From NCBI GenBank assembly GCA_029972225.1, contig CP124756.1, positions 248,001-312,000 on the forward strand: a DNA stretch of 64,000 nucleotides. Reading direction: 5' to 3'. How positions within the stretch are numbered: the stretch's first letter is position 1; each line of letters opens with the position of its first letter. The translations under genes were made by a program, and so were the position numbers. This document shows, piece by piece, positions 10,401 to 18,122 of this stretch. The notes beneath the pieces are model-generated. The model saw only the letters and a list, made by a program, of their open reading frames with translations. It was not told the DNA's origin and ran no database searches. The DNA comes from Candidatus Thiothrix putei. Its GTDB lineage: Bacteria; Pseudomonadota; Gammaproteobacteria; Thiotrichales; Thiotrichaceae.

Positions 10401-10648
10401 TCGGCTTGCAATACCGCGTCCAGATCATCAGCGGCAATGCGACCCTGCTGAAAATACTCGCGGAATTTTTCGCTGGGTAAATAGCCGTAAGCGCCGGTAA
10501 TGTCATGTGCCGCTTTGAGCGCTGCTGGGAAAGGGAGGTGTTGAAAACCGTGCAAGGTATTGTGGTGCACGAAATCCCGCAGGGGTGCTTGACCGGGTAA
10601 GACGTGTTCCAGATGTTCCAGTAAGTGCTGGAAAATACCCCCACTCAC
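7460..10648 (-). CDS. dabA: DabA, DUF2309 inorganic-carbon accumulation subunit, copy 2
   Basis: 1062-aa DUF2309 protein. The putative zinc site is Cys530 and Asp532 in LVFCMDEREE, His721 in IMGHGSTSQ and Cys736 in YECGACSGR, with the same spacings as copy 1, so both copies look catalytically competent. The start is GTG at 10648, sharing GTGA with the stop of the upstream NuoM-like gene (4-base overlap). The N-terminus (VLPGQAPLRDFVHHNTLHGF) aligns with copy 1 (VLPIQAPLQDFVHFNPLENY) at moderate identity. Cytoplasmic and membrane-associated in known systems. Inferred: two DAB pumps of different properties, or one larger complex, are made from a single transcript. Confidence 0.92.
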   Translation of the reverse strand: MSGGIFQHLLEHLEHVLPGQAPLRDFVHHNTLHGFQHLPFPAALKAAHDITGAYGYLPSEKFREYFQQGRIAADDLDAVLQADSSLNSAETVFNRAANGAAVTRGDIYRTALIHPIKPISPSEFVWQVEENRVLERDGELWSACLSALQLDHHLLHSEDLLNFSPERAARLFAAELDAQGTSIHERVAQDAQQQLLTLTRQVGETLTLRDLLQAVTGEDILHDIRPLFLRQVASWLDQGMAAWHNGTAGSSFFTAWRNTSADDLTSTLEGLTDWSEHLNSLPDTAEAAIIAELQRIGIPKEHWESYLERLALELPGWSGMFLWRDQHPGYAGITTPHVHMLDYLAVRLSMEHLFARRLCRQIWWMEASLSDIRGRFRRHPTEFWVRYYTFNHRLPEYLLTPAQQLIRHSRPRINEEAQWQQLAHQIWTWAHSPANATLQGWNAYAHGWRLFRLAQHLALDAATLHQLSHTQLETIFTCLDALDAEHSGFLWLQAYERHYREQIFNAILNNHGRGTWQQRHQRPQAQLVFCMDEREEGIRRHLEELNPHIETLGAAAFFNLPMNWQGLDDKTVTKLCPVPVTPVHLVREVPADAAAELQRQHALRVGWRKRLFAHLQHVTRHNLLLGTVSQMALAPASLGVMLGKSYLPLGFGQWVKSLRRKADLPIPTKLEFSALQPELTRSSQQNQMGFTDAEQTEKVGGFLRMIGLTDGFAPLVVIMGHGSTSQNNPHAAAYECGACSGRHSGPNARVFAAMANRAEIRTLLAAQGIHIPADTWFVGAEHDTCDEHIPWFDTDKVPAALQDALHTLQASLTEAARHSAHERCRKLASAPRKPTLAQAAAHIASRAVDYSQARPELGHATNACALIGRRAVTRGSFLDRRCFLISYDCTRDPDGKILENILLNAGPVGAGINLEYYFSTVNNDRYGAGTKVTHNLTGMFGVMEGVFSDLRTGLPQQMIEIHEAMRLLVIVEAKAALVGEIYARQAPLQELIGGGWLMVAVKDPDSARIDWFVPGTGFVRWEGELHELPMVERSAQWYSGDYGHLSPALVTANAVSPEVAHA

Positions 10649-12147
10649 GGCATCGCTCCCCCCGATATGGGTGCTACGATGGGCAGCACAAAATGGCTAA
10701 TGAGTTGTTGCACCGAGGTATCCATCATCGTCAGCAAAGGCGCTGGATAAAAACCTAACAGCAACGTACCAATAATCAGGCTACCCGCCGCAACCATTTC
10801 CAGTGGGCGCATGTCTTCGACTTGCTGCATATCCAGCCGCATCGGGCCGGTGTAAAGCTGTTTGACGGTGCGAATGCTGTAAGTGGCGGTGATCAACACA
10901 CCCAGCGACAGCAAGACAATGCTCCATCCCCACGCCTCAAAGCCGCCGATCAAAACGTGCAATTCCGCCACAAAACCTGCGGTACTCGGCAAGCCTACGC
11001 CACCGACGAACGCCAAAATAATCAGGAAAGCGAAACGTGGCGTAACCCTAATCAGCGAGCCGTAATCGTTGATGTCGCGGGTATGGGTACGTTCATACAA
11101 CAAGCCGATCAGCATGAACGTTGCACCCGCCACCAGCCCATGCGCCACCATTTGGTATACCGCGCCGGTCATGCCGATCACGTTCAGGGTGGAAATCCCA
11201 ATCAGCACCACGCCCATGTGACTGACGGAGGAGTACGCGATCATCTTTTTCATATCGCTTTGCCGCCACGCCAATAAGCCGCCGTACAACAAGCCAATCA
11301 CACCCAAAGTAAACAATAAGCCCTGCATCGCTTGCGCGGCGGCGGGTAAAATATCAATGGCGCGTAATAAGCCATACGACCCCATTTTCAACAGGATGCC
11401 GGAGAGCAAAATACTCACGGGGCTAGGCGCTTCGACGTGCGCCAACGGTAGCCAGCCATGCAGTGGAAACAAGGGCATTTTTACCCCAAAACCAATCAGT
11501 AAGCCGCTGAAAATCAGGATTTGTTCTGTTGTACTCAGTTGCCGTGCACCTTCTGCTATGGCCGCAAAGGTGAAAGAGTGTGCAGGAGTCGCATCAAACA
11601 GCACCAACAGCGCCAGCAGCATGAAAATTGAGCCACCCATGGTATACAACACGAAATTCAATGCCGCCGTTTGCCGATTTTTGCCGCCCCAACGATCAAT
11701 CAGGAAAAACAACGGAATCAGCACCAGTTCCCAAAAGACGTAGAATAAGCCCCAATCTTGCGCCATGAATACACCCATGGTGGCGGCTTCCAGCAAGAGC
11801 ATTAGCAGGTAATAGCCTTTGACGTGATGCGTGATCATGTGCGAAGCCAGCAATGCCATCAGCACCAGCACGGTGGTGAGCAACACCATCGGGAACGCTA
11901 ACCCATCCACGCCTAAGGAAAACGACGTGCCCAGTTTAGGATTCCAGACCATACTGGTCGCCAATTGAATCGCGGGGTTGCTAAAGTCGATTTGTTGGGT
12001 GAGGCTTACGGCATAGGCCAGCGTAACGGCTGCCACCCCAATAGCGGTGTTGCGGATTAAGCCCGGTCGCCCACTGGGTAATAATGCCAAGATAAACGCA
12101 CCTACCGCAGGCAGAAGCAAGAGCAGGATGAGCGGGTGATCCATCAT
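10645..12147 (-). CDS. NuoM-like proton-translocating membrane subunit
   Basis: About 500-aa multi-helix membrane protein of the NuoM/ND4 family. Seen: LGVDGLAFPMVLLTT, FYVFWELVLIPLFFLID with the conserved membrane glutamate, LPLAHVEAPSPVSILLSG and MKKMIAYSSVSHMGVVLIG. It is the first gene of the DAB run and overlaps dabA copy 2 by 4 bases. ATG 12147 was chosen; TTG 12153 and ATG 12144 are alternatives, with AAGG upstream. No other Complex I genes adjoin it. Inferred to work with the DAB modules rather than in NADH dehydrogenase. Confidence 0.8.
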   Translation of the reverse strand: MMDHPLILLLLLPAVGAFILALLPSGRPGLIRNTAIGVAAVTLAYAVSLTQQIDFSNPAIQLATSMVWNPKLGTSFSLGVDGLAFPMVLLTTVLVLMALLASHMITHHVKGYYLLMLLLEAATMGVFMAQDWGLFYVFWELVLIPLFFLIDRWGGKNRQTAALNFVLYTMGGSIFMLLALLVLFDATPAHSFTFAAIAEGARQLSTTEQILIFSGLLIGFGVKMPLFPLHGWLPLAHVEAPSPVSILLSGILLKMGSYGLLRAIDILPAAAQAMQGLLFTLGVIGLLYGGLLAWRQSDMKKMIAYSSVSHMGVVLIGISTLNVIGMTGAVYQMVAHGLVAGATFMLIGLLYERTHTRDINDYGSLIRVTPRFAFLIILAFVGGVGLPSTAGFVAELHVLIGGFEAWGWSIVLLSLGVLITATYSIRTVKQLYTGPMRLDMQQVEDMRPLEMVAAGSLIIGTLLLGFYPAPLLTMMDTSVQQLISHFVLPIVAPISGGAMP

Positions 12148-12273
12148 ATCCAATGCGCCTTAAAAAGGGGTGGTCAGGGGAATATAAGCAGGCGATGATA
12201 CATAAGTTTCGTATCTGTGGGTAGGTGTCAAGCCGTTTACCCACACTGTTTTACAGGATTTTGAGGTAAATAA

Positions 12274-12678
12274 ATGCAGTATTCTACGCATCAGTTGGTG
12301 TTGTTCCCTGTCGCTACGGCTGATGCGCCAGCCATTGCCCCGCTAGAGTCGTGTTTACAAACGTTGGGTTTGCTAGGTGAGAGTTTGGGGGCAGGGCATT
12401 TTGCGGTGGGTGAAGGGTTTTTGTCGTTGGTGTGTTTTTTGGGATGTTCGCCGGATATTGAATTAGTGCCGCAGGAAAACAAGCCATTTTGTTACATACA
12501 ATTACCTTGCAGTGCAGCAATGGTGGATTTTCAATTGATTCGTAAGCCACTGGTGCAGGTGCGCGAGTGGGTGATTATTGGCAATATTCATGAGGCGGAA
12601 GCAGTACCGGATGCTGCTTTGCTGAGTGCATTGGAAGCAGCATCCGGGTGTCGCTGGAAATACGCTTACCGGCGTTGA
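12274..12678 (+). CDS. Hypothetical 134-aa protein
   Basis: I do not recognise this family. The product is a soluble 134-aa protein with no signal peptide or membrane helix, beginning MQYSTHQLVLFPVATADAPA and ending in a basic WKYAYRR tail. It has four scattered cysteines (LVCFLGCSPDIE, PFCYIQLPCSAA), the first two within one short stretch. A GAGG ribosome site precedes the ATG. It is divergent from the DAB run (126-base gap, room for both promoters) and convergent with tolC, whose stop lies 3 bases away. Codon use resembles the neighbours, so it is probably a real lineage gene. Confidence 0.65.
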   Translation: MQYSTHQLVLFPVATADAPAIAPLESCLQTLGLLGESLGAGHFAVGEGFLSLVCFLGCSPDIELVPQENKPFCYIQLPCSAAMVDFQLIRKPLVQVREWVIIGNIHEAEAVPDAALLSALEAASGCRWKYAYRR

Positions 12679-12681
12679 GGC

Positions 12682-14208
12682 TTATTTTTTGCCAACATCT
12701 TGCGGGATGGTGAAGTATTGCTGCTGTGCTGGTTTGGCGGGTGTTGGCTTGGTTTTGATCGGTGCTGCTGGCTTTTCTTGCTTCACATCAGTCGTGCTGT
12801 ATTGCTCAAAACTGCCATTGTCCTCAATATCAGCGGGTGGAGCACTTTGCTGTAACGCGGCTGCTAATTGCTTGGGGGTTGAGGTCATGAATGTGTTCAT
12901 ATTGGCAATATCTTGATCGGTCAAAATACCTGCTGCTTGACGCAATTTCAGCGTATTTAGCAAATAGGTGTAGCGGGTTTGGGCGTAGTCACGCCGTGCA
13001 CTGAAGACGTTGCGCAAGGAAGTCAGCACATCCACCGCTGTACGTGTGCCGACTTCAAAGCCCGCCTGGGTGGCCTCCGCTGCTGTTTCCGCCGAAGCAA
13101 GGGCGCGTTGGTTGGCTTTGACTTGGCTAATACTGGACTGCACCGTCAGGAATGCATTACGTGCTTGCTGTTCTGTGGTGCGGTTTTGAAAGTCGTATTG
13201 CTGTTGTGCTTGGCGGAAGTTGTGTTGGGCTTCGCGGATTTTGGAATCGGTGCTACCGCCGGTATACAGGGGCATACTGACTTGCACACCGACACTTGCA
13301 CCGTAGTTTTGTGGATCCAGGGGGGCACTGCTTTGGGCATCACTGCCTGTTTGTTTGGCGACTAGATCCACTACCGGTTTTTTGGCAGCACGCTGGAGGT
13401 CAATAGCGGTTTGTGCTGACTGAATGGCATGTTGGCTGGCAATCAGTTGTTTGTTATTCACTTTGGCTGTTTTGACCCATTGCTCAATATCGGCTGGTTC
13501 TGGAACGGTCAATGGTAGATTAGCCGCCGGAGCATTTAGGGTTTGGTAAAAACCACCGGTGAGTACGCGCAATTGTTCACGGCTTAAATCCAATTGGTTA
13601 ACTGCATTGATTTCTTGAGCAACCGCAAGGTCATAGCGTGATTCTGCCTCCTTGACGTCGGTAATGGCGGAGCGACCCGCATCAAAATACGCTCTGGTCT
13701 GCTCTAATTGGCGACCAATCGCGTCTTTTTCAGTACGGGCAAATTCCAGATTGTCTTGGGCGAGTAGGAAGTTGAAATAAGCTTCCGCCACCCGCAGGAT
13801 CAATGCCTCGCGCTGTGCGTCTAAACCCGCGCTGGCTTGGGCGATAGTGGAGTCGGCGAGATCGACTTGGGCATTTAGGGCTTTGTTATACAAGGATTTA
13901 CTGACATTGACAGCGTAATTAGTGTTGTTGCCGCTATTAACGTCATTAGGGTCGAGCAGAGAAGCATCATGCGTTGTACGCTGACGACTATGGGTGATGG
14001 AGCCTGAAACGCCGACCTGCGGTTTTAAGGCCGCTAATGCTTGTGGTTTGCGTTCTAACGTTGCTAGGTAATCACTTTCCAGCGCCTTAAACTGAGCATC
14101 GTATCCTTTGGCTTGTTGGTAAACCTGAAGCAGGTTTTCTGCGTGTGCTTGTTGGGCGATCAGTGTCAGGGAGGCCGCTATCAAGAATGCCAGTGTCTGT
14201 TGTTTCAT
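12682..14208 (-). CDS. tolC: TolC-family outer membrane efflux protein
   Basis: 508-aa outer membrane channel protein of the TolC family, the exit duct for type I secretion and RND or MFS efflux. A signal peptide covers residues 1-23 (IAQQAHA then ENLLQVYQQAKGYDAQF), followed by the duplicated alpha-helical OEP repeats; FEVGTRTAVDVLTSLRNVFSARR is the typical second-repeat signature. The C-terminal 80 residues are an extra Pro/Ala/Lys-rich tail. It is downstream of the rhodanese and methyltransferase genes, with an 82-base gap that may hold its own promoter (a TATAAT lies at 14226-14231 on the minus strand). This three-gene order is common in gammaproteobacteria. Confidence 0.92.
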   Translation of the reverse strand: MKQQTLAFLIAASLTLIAQQAHAENLLQVYQQAKGYDAQFKALESDYLATLERKPQALAALKPQVGVSGSITHSRQRTTHDASLLDPNDVNSGNNTNYAVNVSKSLYNKALNAQVDLADSTIAQASAGLDAQREALILRVAEAYFNFLLAQDNLEFARTEKDAIGRQLEQTRAYFDAGRSAITDVKEAESRYDLAVAQEINAVNQLDLSREQLRVLTGGFYQTLNAPAANLPLTVPEPADIEQWVKTAKVNNKQLIASQHAIQSAQTAIDLQRAAKKPVVDLVAKQTGSDAQSSAPLDPQNYGASVGVQVSMPLYTGGSTDSKIREAQHNFRQAQQQYDFQNRTTEQQARNAFLTVQSSISQVKANQRALASAETAAEATQAGFEVGTRTAVDVLTSLRNVFSARRDYAQTRYTYLLNTLKLRQAAGILTDQDIANMNTFMTSTPKQLAAALQQSAPPADIEDNGSFEQYSTTDVKQEKPAAPIKTKPTPAKPAQQQYFTIPQDVGKK

Positions 14209-14290
14209 AAAAAAACGGTTCCAAAATTATAGTTAGCTACGTGCCATACTAGCATGTTTATCCAAAAGCGGATTATAGCCTTAATCTCAA

Positions 14291-14605
14291 TTAGTAGAGT
14301 GGCATATCATGATCAACCTCTTTAGCCCAACGGTCGATCCCGCCGGTTAAGTTGATGACTTGAAAACCATTCCGTTCTAAGTAATAGCACGCATGGGCAC
14401 TACGAATACCATGGTGGCAGACCACTAACCACTCATGATGGTTATCTAAGTGTGACAGTTTGCTGGGTAATTGTCCCAAAGGGATGAGGGTTGAGGGTTC
14501 GAGATGGGCAATCTCGTATTCCCATTCTTCCCGGACATCCAATATATGCAAAGGCTGCTGCGTGTTGAGATGTGCAGCAAGCTCAGTAGGAGTCCAGTGA
14601 CGCAC
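14291..14605 (-). CDS. Single-domain rhodanese-like protein
   Basis: 104-aa cytoplasmic rhodanese domain. The active-site loop VVCHHGIRS carries the catalytic cysteine that would take up a persulfide. LHILDVREEWEYEIAHL and INLTGGIDRWAKEVD are the usual N- and C-terminal signatures. Only two bases separate it from the methyltransferase stop, so the two are co-transcribed. The physiological sulfur donor and acceptor cannot be read from sequence. In a sulfur oxidiser a sulfur-transfer role is possible, but the same gene trio also occurs in non-sulfur bacteria. Confidence 0.88.
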   Translation of the reverse strand: MRHWTPTELAAHLNTQQPLHILDVREEWEYEIAHLEPSTLIPLGQLPSKLSHLDNHHEWLVVCHHGIRSAHACYYLERNGFQVINLTGGIDRWAKEVDHDMPLY

Positions 14606-14607
14606 GA

Positions 14608-15267
14608 TTAGAAGACAAAAGCGCGATCAGTATCACTGTCGGTTCCGACCAGTGCCTTTAGCTGCGTTTCAAATAGTGTAGTGCGCGTAAATTCACTGTC
14701 CGCTTCATGCTTGATCAACGTGGCTTGCATGACTGAACCGTGCCCGACGACGACGAAAAGACGACCACCGGGGGCAAGCTGCGCTTCAAAGCGAGGTAGA
14801 TAGGTTGGCATAGAACCTGTCACGGCAATGACATTGTACTGTTTGCCGGTTGACCAATCACGCAAGGCATCCGCTGTGTGTAGGGTGTGGTTGCGCAGTT
14901 TGAGGTTGAACAGGCGTTCTTCCGCTTGTCGGGTAAAGTCCTCATAAATATCGACACTATCAACGTGTTTGCTAAGATGAGCCAGACAGGCGGTGATAAA
15001 CCCGCTACCTGTACCAATTTCTAAGCAGGTATCGTCGGGGGAAATCTCTAGCGCTTGTAACATCCGGGCTTCAACACGGGGGAACATCATGTGTTCGCCG
15101 TGACCGAGTGGGATTTCTACATCAGCAAACGCCAGTGCTTTGTGAACCTTGGGTACAAATAGCTCACGTTGGATGAAACCAAACGTGTCTAAAACTGTCT
15201 GATCAAGGACGTCCCATGGACGTATCTGTTGTTCGATCATATTAAAGCGGGCGTGTTCCAGATTCAT
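14608..15267 (-). CDS. Protein-L-isoaspartate O-methyltransferase family protein
   Basis: 219-aa SAM-dependent methyltransferase of the PCMT family, which repairs isoaspartyl residues. The SAM-binding motif CLEIGTGSGFITACLAHL is clear, and NMIEQQIRPWDVLD is the typical N-terminus of the shorter Pcm-like paralogues that sit next to tolC. ATG 15267 was chosen over a longer frame because GGAG lies 7 bases upstream and homologues start at MNLEHARFNM. First gene of the pcm-rhodanese-tolC group. It may be a divergent paralogue with another protein substrate. Confidence 0.85.
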   Translation of the reverse strand: MNLEHARFNMIEQQIRPWDVLDQTVLDTFGFIQRELFVPKVHKALAFADVEIPLGHGEHMMFPRVEARMLQALEISPDDTCLEIGTGSGFITACLAHLSKHVDSVDIYEDFTRQAEERLFNLKLRNHTLHTADALRDWSTGKQYNVIAVTGSMPTYLPRFEAQLAPGGRLFVVVGHGSVMQATLIKHEADSEFTRTTLFETQLKALVGTDSDTDRAFVF

Positions 15268-15365
15268 GTGCAGGCTCCAGACAAAGAATGCGATAAGAGT
15301 ACGGATTAAGGCGTGATGTCGCAAGTGATTGCGTAATGTCTAAAACAGTATAATGCGAGGTTTTT

Positions 15366-15644
15366 ATGAAAAGCTTGGGAATACTGCTGTTAGGGGGGGT
15401 GTTGTTAATAACAGCCCTGTCAGGTTGTAGCCGTTCTGATGCGGCAGAAGGGATGGCTGATACGGCATCTTTTCAACCGTGTCGTGAGCCACGCCCTGAA
15501 ATTTGCTACGAGTCGTTTGTGCCTGTGTGCGCAACCCTAAGCAGAGTGAATGGGCAATTTAGTCAGCCTGTAACGTATGCAAATGATTGTAAAGCGTGTG
15601 CAGACCCGCAAGTACAAGGGTTTGTACCGGGTGCGTGTCCGTAA
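15366..15644 (+). CDS. Small lipoprotein with a Kazal-like domain
   Basis: 92-aa secreted lipoprotein. The signal peptide ends in the lipobox LSGC (Cys21). The mature part has a Kazal-type cysteine layout: CREPRPEICYESFVPVCAT, then VTYANDCKAC, ending GFVPGACP. The PVC...TY.NDC.AC core is the signature of Kazal serine-protease inhibitors. Bacterial versions are often of unknown target. The gene stands alone between the divergent methyltransferase group and a hairpin before convergent soxB. Inferred: an envelope-anchored protease inhibitor or just a disulfide-rich scaffold. Confidence 0.75.
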   Translation: MKSLGILLLGGVLLITALSGCSRSDAAEGMADTASFQPCREPRPEICYESFVPVCATLSRVNGQFSQPVTYANDCKACADPQVQGFVPGACP

Positions 15645-15650
15645 ACACGT

Positions 15651-15676
15651 TAGGGGCGAATGATGATTCGCCCCTA
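15651..15676. repeat. Palindrome between the Kazal lipoprotein and soxB
   Basis: Perfect 11-base inverted repeat TAGGGGCGAAT / ATTCGCCCCTA with a 4-base loop. It lies between two convergent genes, so it may end transcription from both sides, although there is no long T run. Its layout resembles the palindrome at 22609-22636 (GTAGAGACGCAA / TTGCGTCTCTAC), suggesting a family of short dispersed palindromes. Confidence 0.7.
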
Positions 15677-15690
15677 CGAATGATAAAGGC

Positions 15691-17436
15691 TTAGGCTAAA
15701 CCTTCGTTGCCGTCCACATTTTTGAGTTTCGGCGTGTTCAGCTCGATCTTGCCAATGGTCTTTTTGTCACGCAGGTAGTCGGCGACCACTTCCCAGATTT
15801 GCTTGTTAGGCTTAACTTCTTCTTGGACACTTGCCCAGCCTGCGACCGGGTAGGTTTTTGCCGCATCCAAGGGTTTGCCATCAAGTTCCATGTCGGAGAC
15901 GCGGTTGCCCATTTTCGCCGTCGGATCAAAGGTGAATTTCAAACCACCCACGCGCACCATGTCGCCGCCTTGCTGGTAGTAAGGGTCTTCATTGAAGAGG
16001 TTATCGGCTACGTCTTCGAGGATGGTTTTGATGGTTTCGCCAGTCATTTCGTTACGCGTGACCGTGCCGTAAGTAATCGCGGTTTGGTCAGCAACGTGTT
16101 CAAACGTGATGGGCTGCCCCGGCAGTACACTCGTACCCCAGCGGAAGCCGGGTGAAAATGCCATCGGTGCATCCAAGCCTTGCATCAGCGCGTCGCAGAT
16201 CAATTGGTCAAACGTGCCGTTGAAATTGCCACGGCGGTACAATACGTCGTCACACACCGCGAGTTCTTCCGCCAATTCTTTCTTGTACGGCTCACGGATT
16301 TTGTCGATGAGGGTTTGCATGTCCTTGTTGGCTTCCAACAAGTTGGAAAACACTGGCAGTAATTTGTAACGGAAATCCGCCACTTTGCCGTCTTTCACGT
16401 CAAGGTCGAGCACGCCGAGGAACTTGCCGTTGGAACCCGCATTCGTGACCAGCGTTTTGCCGCCTGCATTTTCAACCACCACCGGCTGGAATACGCCATC
16501 GTGGGTATGACCGCCCATGATGGCGTCAATGCCGGTGACTTTGCTGGCCATTTTCAAGTCAACGTCCATGCCGTTGTGCGACAGCATAATGACGACTTTC
16601 GCGCCTTTGCTACGCGCATCGTCAACCGCTTGCTGCATATCGTCGTCACGGATGCCGAAGCTCCAGTCAGCGACCATGTGTTTGGGGTTGGCAACGGGCA
16701 CATACGGAAATGCCTGACCAATAATCGCCACGGGTACGCCGTTGATTTCTTTGATCACGAACGGTTCAAATACACGCTCGTCAAAGTCGTTGCTGAAGAT
16801 ATTTTGTGCGACGAAATCAATTTTGCCCGCGAAATCTTTCTCGACGATTTCTTTCACACGATCCGCGCCGAAGGTCATTTCCCAGTGCGGGGTCATCACA
16901 TCTACGCCGAGAGCAAGCTGCGCGTCCACCATGTCTTGCGCATTGGTTTTTAAGGATGTCCACGAACCTTGCCATGTATCGCCGCCGTCCAGCAGCAATG
17001 AACCGGGGCGTTGGGCACGTACTTGGTCAACCAAGGTTTTTAAGTGTGCAAAACCACCGACCTTACCGTATTTTTTTGCGGCTTCAACGTAATCAAGGTA
17101 GGTGAATGCGTGCGCATCCATCGTACCGGCTTCGATACCGTACTTTTTCAGGAAGTGTTCGCCGACTAAGTGTGGCACTGCACCTTTCATGCTGCCGATA
17201 CCCAAGTTGACGTTCGGCTCACGGAAGTAAATCGGCAATAATTGTGCGTGGCAGTCGGTGTAATGCATCAGGGATACATTACCGAAGGCGGGCAGTTCAT
17301 ACGGGTTGCTGGGGGCTTTGACAGATGTTTTGTCGCCTTCTTTGCTGGCATCTGCCGCAAACGCGTTATTCAGGCTGAAACCGGCAACGCTGGCAGCCGC
17401 CAACATTTGCATAAATTCACGACGGGTTAGACTCAC
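15691..17436 (-). CDS. soxB: SoxB, periplasmic sulfur thiol hydrolase
   Basis: 581-aa di-manganese hydrolase of the 5'-nucleotidase superfamily. SoxB releases sulfate from SoxY-Cys-S-sulfonate in thiosulfate oxidation. Seen: a twin-arginine signal (TRREFMQMLAAASVAGF, Arg5-Arg6), metal-binding TDCHAQL, GGDTWQGS and GGHTHDG motifs, and a 5'-nucleotidase C-terminal domain. GTG 17436 was chosen because GAGGAGAG sits directly upstream; a longer in-frame start lacks one. It is apart from the soxXYZA genes, about 1.4 kb beyond the end of that cluster, and divergent from the ECF sigma gene with a 146-base shared region. A candidate sigma-dependent promoter is at 17485-17509. Confidence 0.95.
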   Translation of the reverse strand: MSLTRREFMQMLAAASVAGFSLNNAFAADASKEGDKTSVKAPSNPYELPAFGNVSLMHYTDCHAQLLPIYFREPNVNLGIGSMKGAVPHLVGEHFLKKYGIEAGTMDAHAFTYLDYVEAAKKYGKVGGFAHLKTLVDQVRAQRPGSLLLDGGDTWQGSWTSLKTNAQDMVDAQLALGVDVMTPHWEMTFGADRVKEIVEKDFAGKIDFVAQNIFSNDFDERVFEPFVIKEINGVPVAIIGQAFPYVPVANPKHMVADWSFGIRDDDMQQAVDDARSKGAKVVIMLSHNGMDVDLKMASKVTGIDAIMGGHTHDGVFQPVVVENAGGKTLVTNAGSNGKFLGVLDLDVKDGKVADFRYKLLPVFSNLLEANKDMQTLIDKIREPYKKELAEELAVCDDVLYRRGNFNGTFDQLICDALMQGLDAPMAFSPGFRWGTSVLPGQPITFEHVADQTAITYGTVTRNEMTGETIKTILEDVADNLFNEDPYYQQGGDMVRVGGLKFTFDPTAKMGNRVSDMELDGKPLDAAKTYPVAGWASVQEEVKPNKQIWEVVADYLRDKKTIGKIELNTPKLKNVDGNEGLA

Positions 17437-17484
17437 GTTTTCTCTCCTCAAACGGGCTGAAGTTATTCTAGCTACAGGGGTAGT

Positions 17485-17509
17485 GACGGGGTGCAGGCGA
17501 AAATATTCC
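17485..17509 (-). promoter_or_regulatory. Candidate ECF sigma promoter of soxB
   Basis: On the minus strand GGAAT (17509-17505) is followed after 16 bases by CGTC (17488-17485), the general form of ECF promoters. The would-be start of transcription lies about 40 bases before the soxB GTG. The -35 part forms one arm of an inverted repeat 17497-17530 whose other arm is the -35 part of the sigma gene promoter. Confidence 0.5.
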
Positions 17510-17518
17510 ATCTTTTTT

Positions 17519-17544
17519 GGAATATTTCGCATATATTTTGCGTC
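17519..17544 (+). promoter_or_regulatory. Candidate ECF sigma promoter of the sigma/anti-sigma operon
   Basis: On the plus strand GGAAT (17519-17523) is followed after 17 bases by CGTC (17541-17544), about 40 bases before the sigma ATG. It is a near mirror image of the soxB candidate, fitting autoregulation plus divergent control of soxB. This is pattern recognition only. Confidence 0.5.
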
Positions 17545-17582
17545 ATGTGCAATAGAACCGCTAAGAGACTTTAATAAATCAC

Positions 17583-18122
17583 ATGTTTAGTCAGTATTTT
17601 CGTTTTAACCGCCTTGACCAGCAGTTGTCGGAACACCGCGCTAAGCTGCATCGCATGGCAGTGGCATGGTGTGGCGATAGCGCGTTAGCCGACGATCTGG
17701 TGCAAGACACCCTTGCAAAAGCCTTGGAAAAACAAGAGCAGCTCAAAGATGAAGCGCGTTTAGGCGCGTGGCTGTACAAAATCCTCCACAACTGCTGGAT
17801 GGAGCATTTGCGCACCCAAAAGCCGACGCTGGACATCGACGATATGGAGTTAACCTGTACGGATTGCCCCGAAAAACACTTCGCCGATGATCAACTGGCA
17901 ACGCAAGTGCGCCTTGCGGTGGAATCGCTGCCCGTTAGTCAATGCCAAGTCATGACCTTGGTGGATTTAGAAGGGTGCAGCTACGAACAAGTCGCGTCGA
18001 TTCTCGATATTCCGGTGGGAACGGTGATGAGCCGCCTCAGCCGTGCCCGCGAAACCATGAAAAAACGCCTGCAAGGGATACGCCAAACTGACAACGTTCA
18101 CTATTTACGGAGAGTGAAATGA
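17583..18122 (+). CDS. ECF-type RNA polymerase sigma factor
   Basis: 179-aa sigma-70 family protein with only regions 2 and 4, as in extracytoplasmic-function sigma factors. Region 2 is seen in DSALADDLVQDTLAKALEK and LGAWLYKILHNCWMEHLR. Region 4 helix-turn-helix is in VDLEGCSYEQVASILDIPVGTVMSRLSRARE. The ATG follows a weak ribosome site. It overlaps the anti-sigma gene by 4 bases (ATGA) and is divergent from soxB. Inferred target genes are itself, soxB and possibly the soxY copy 1 unit, from a shared promoter-like motif. Confidence 0.93.
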   Translation: MFSQYFRFNRLDQQLSEHRAKLHRMAVAWCGDSALADDLVQDTLAKALEKQEQLKDEARLGAWLYKILHNCWMEHLRTQKPTLDIDDMELTCTDCPEKHFADDQLATQVRLAVESLPVSQCQVMTLVDLEGCSYEQVASILDIPVGTVMSRLSRARETMKKRLQGIRQTDNVHYLRRVK

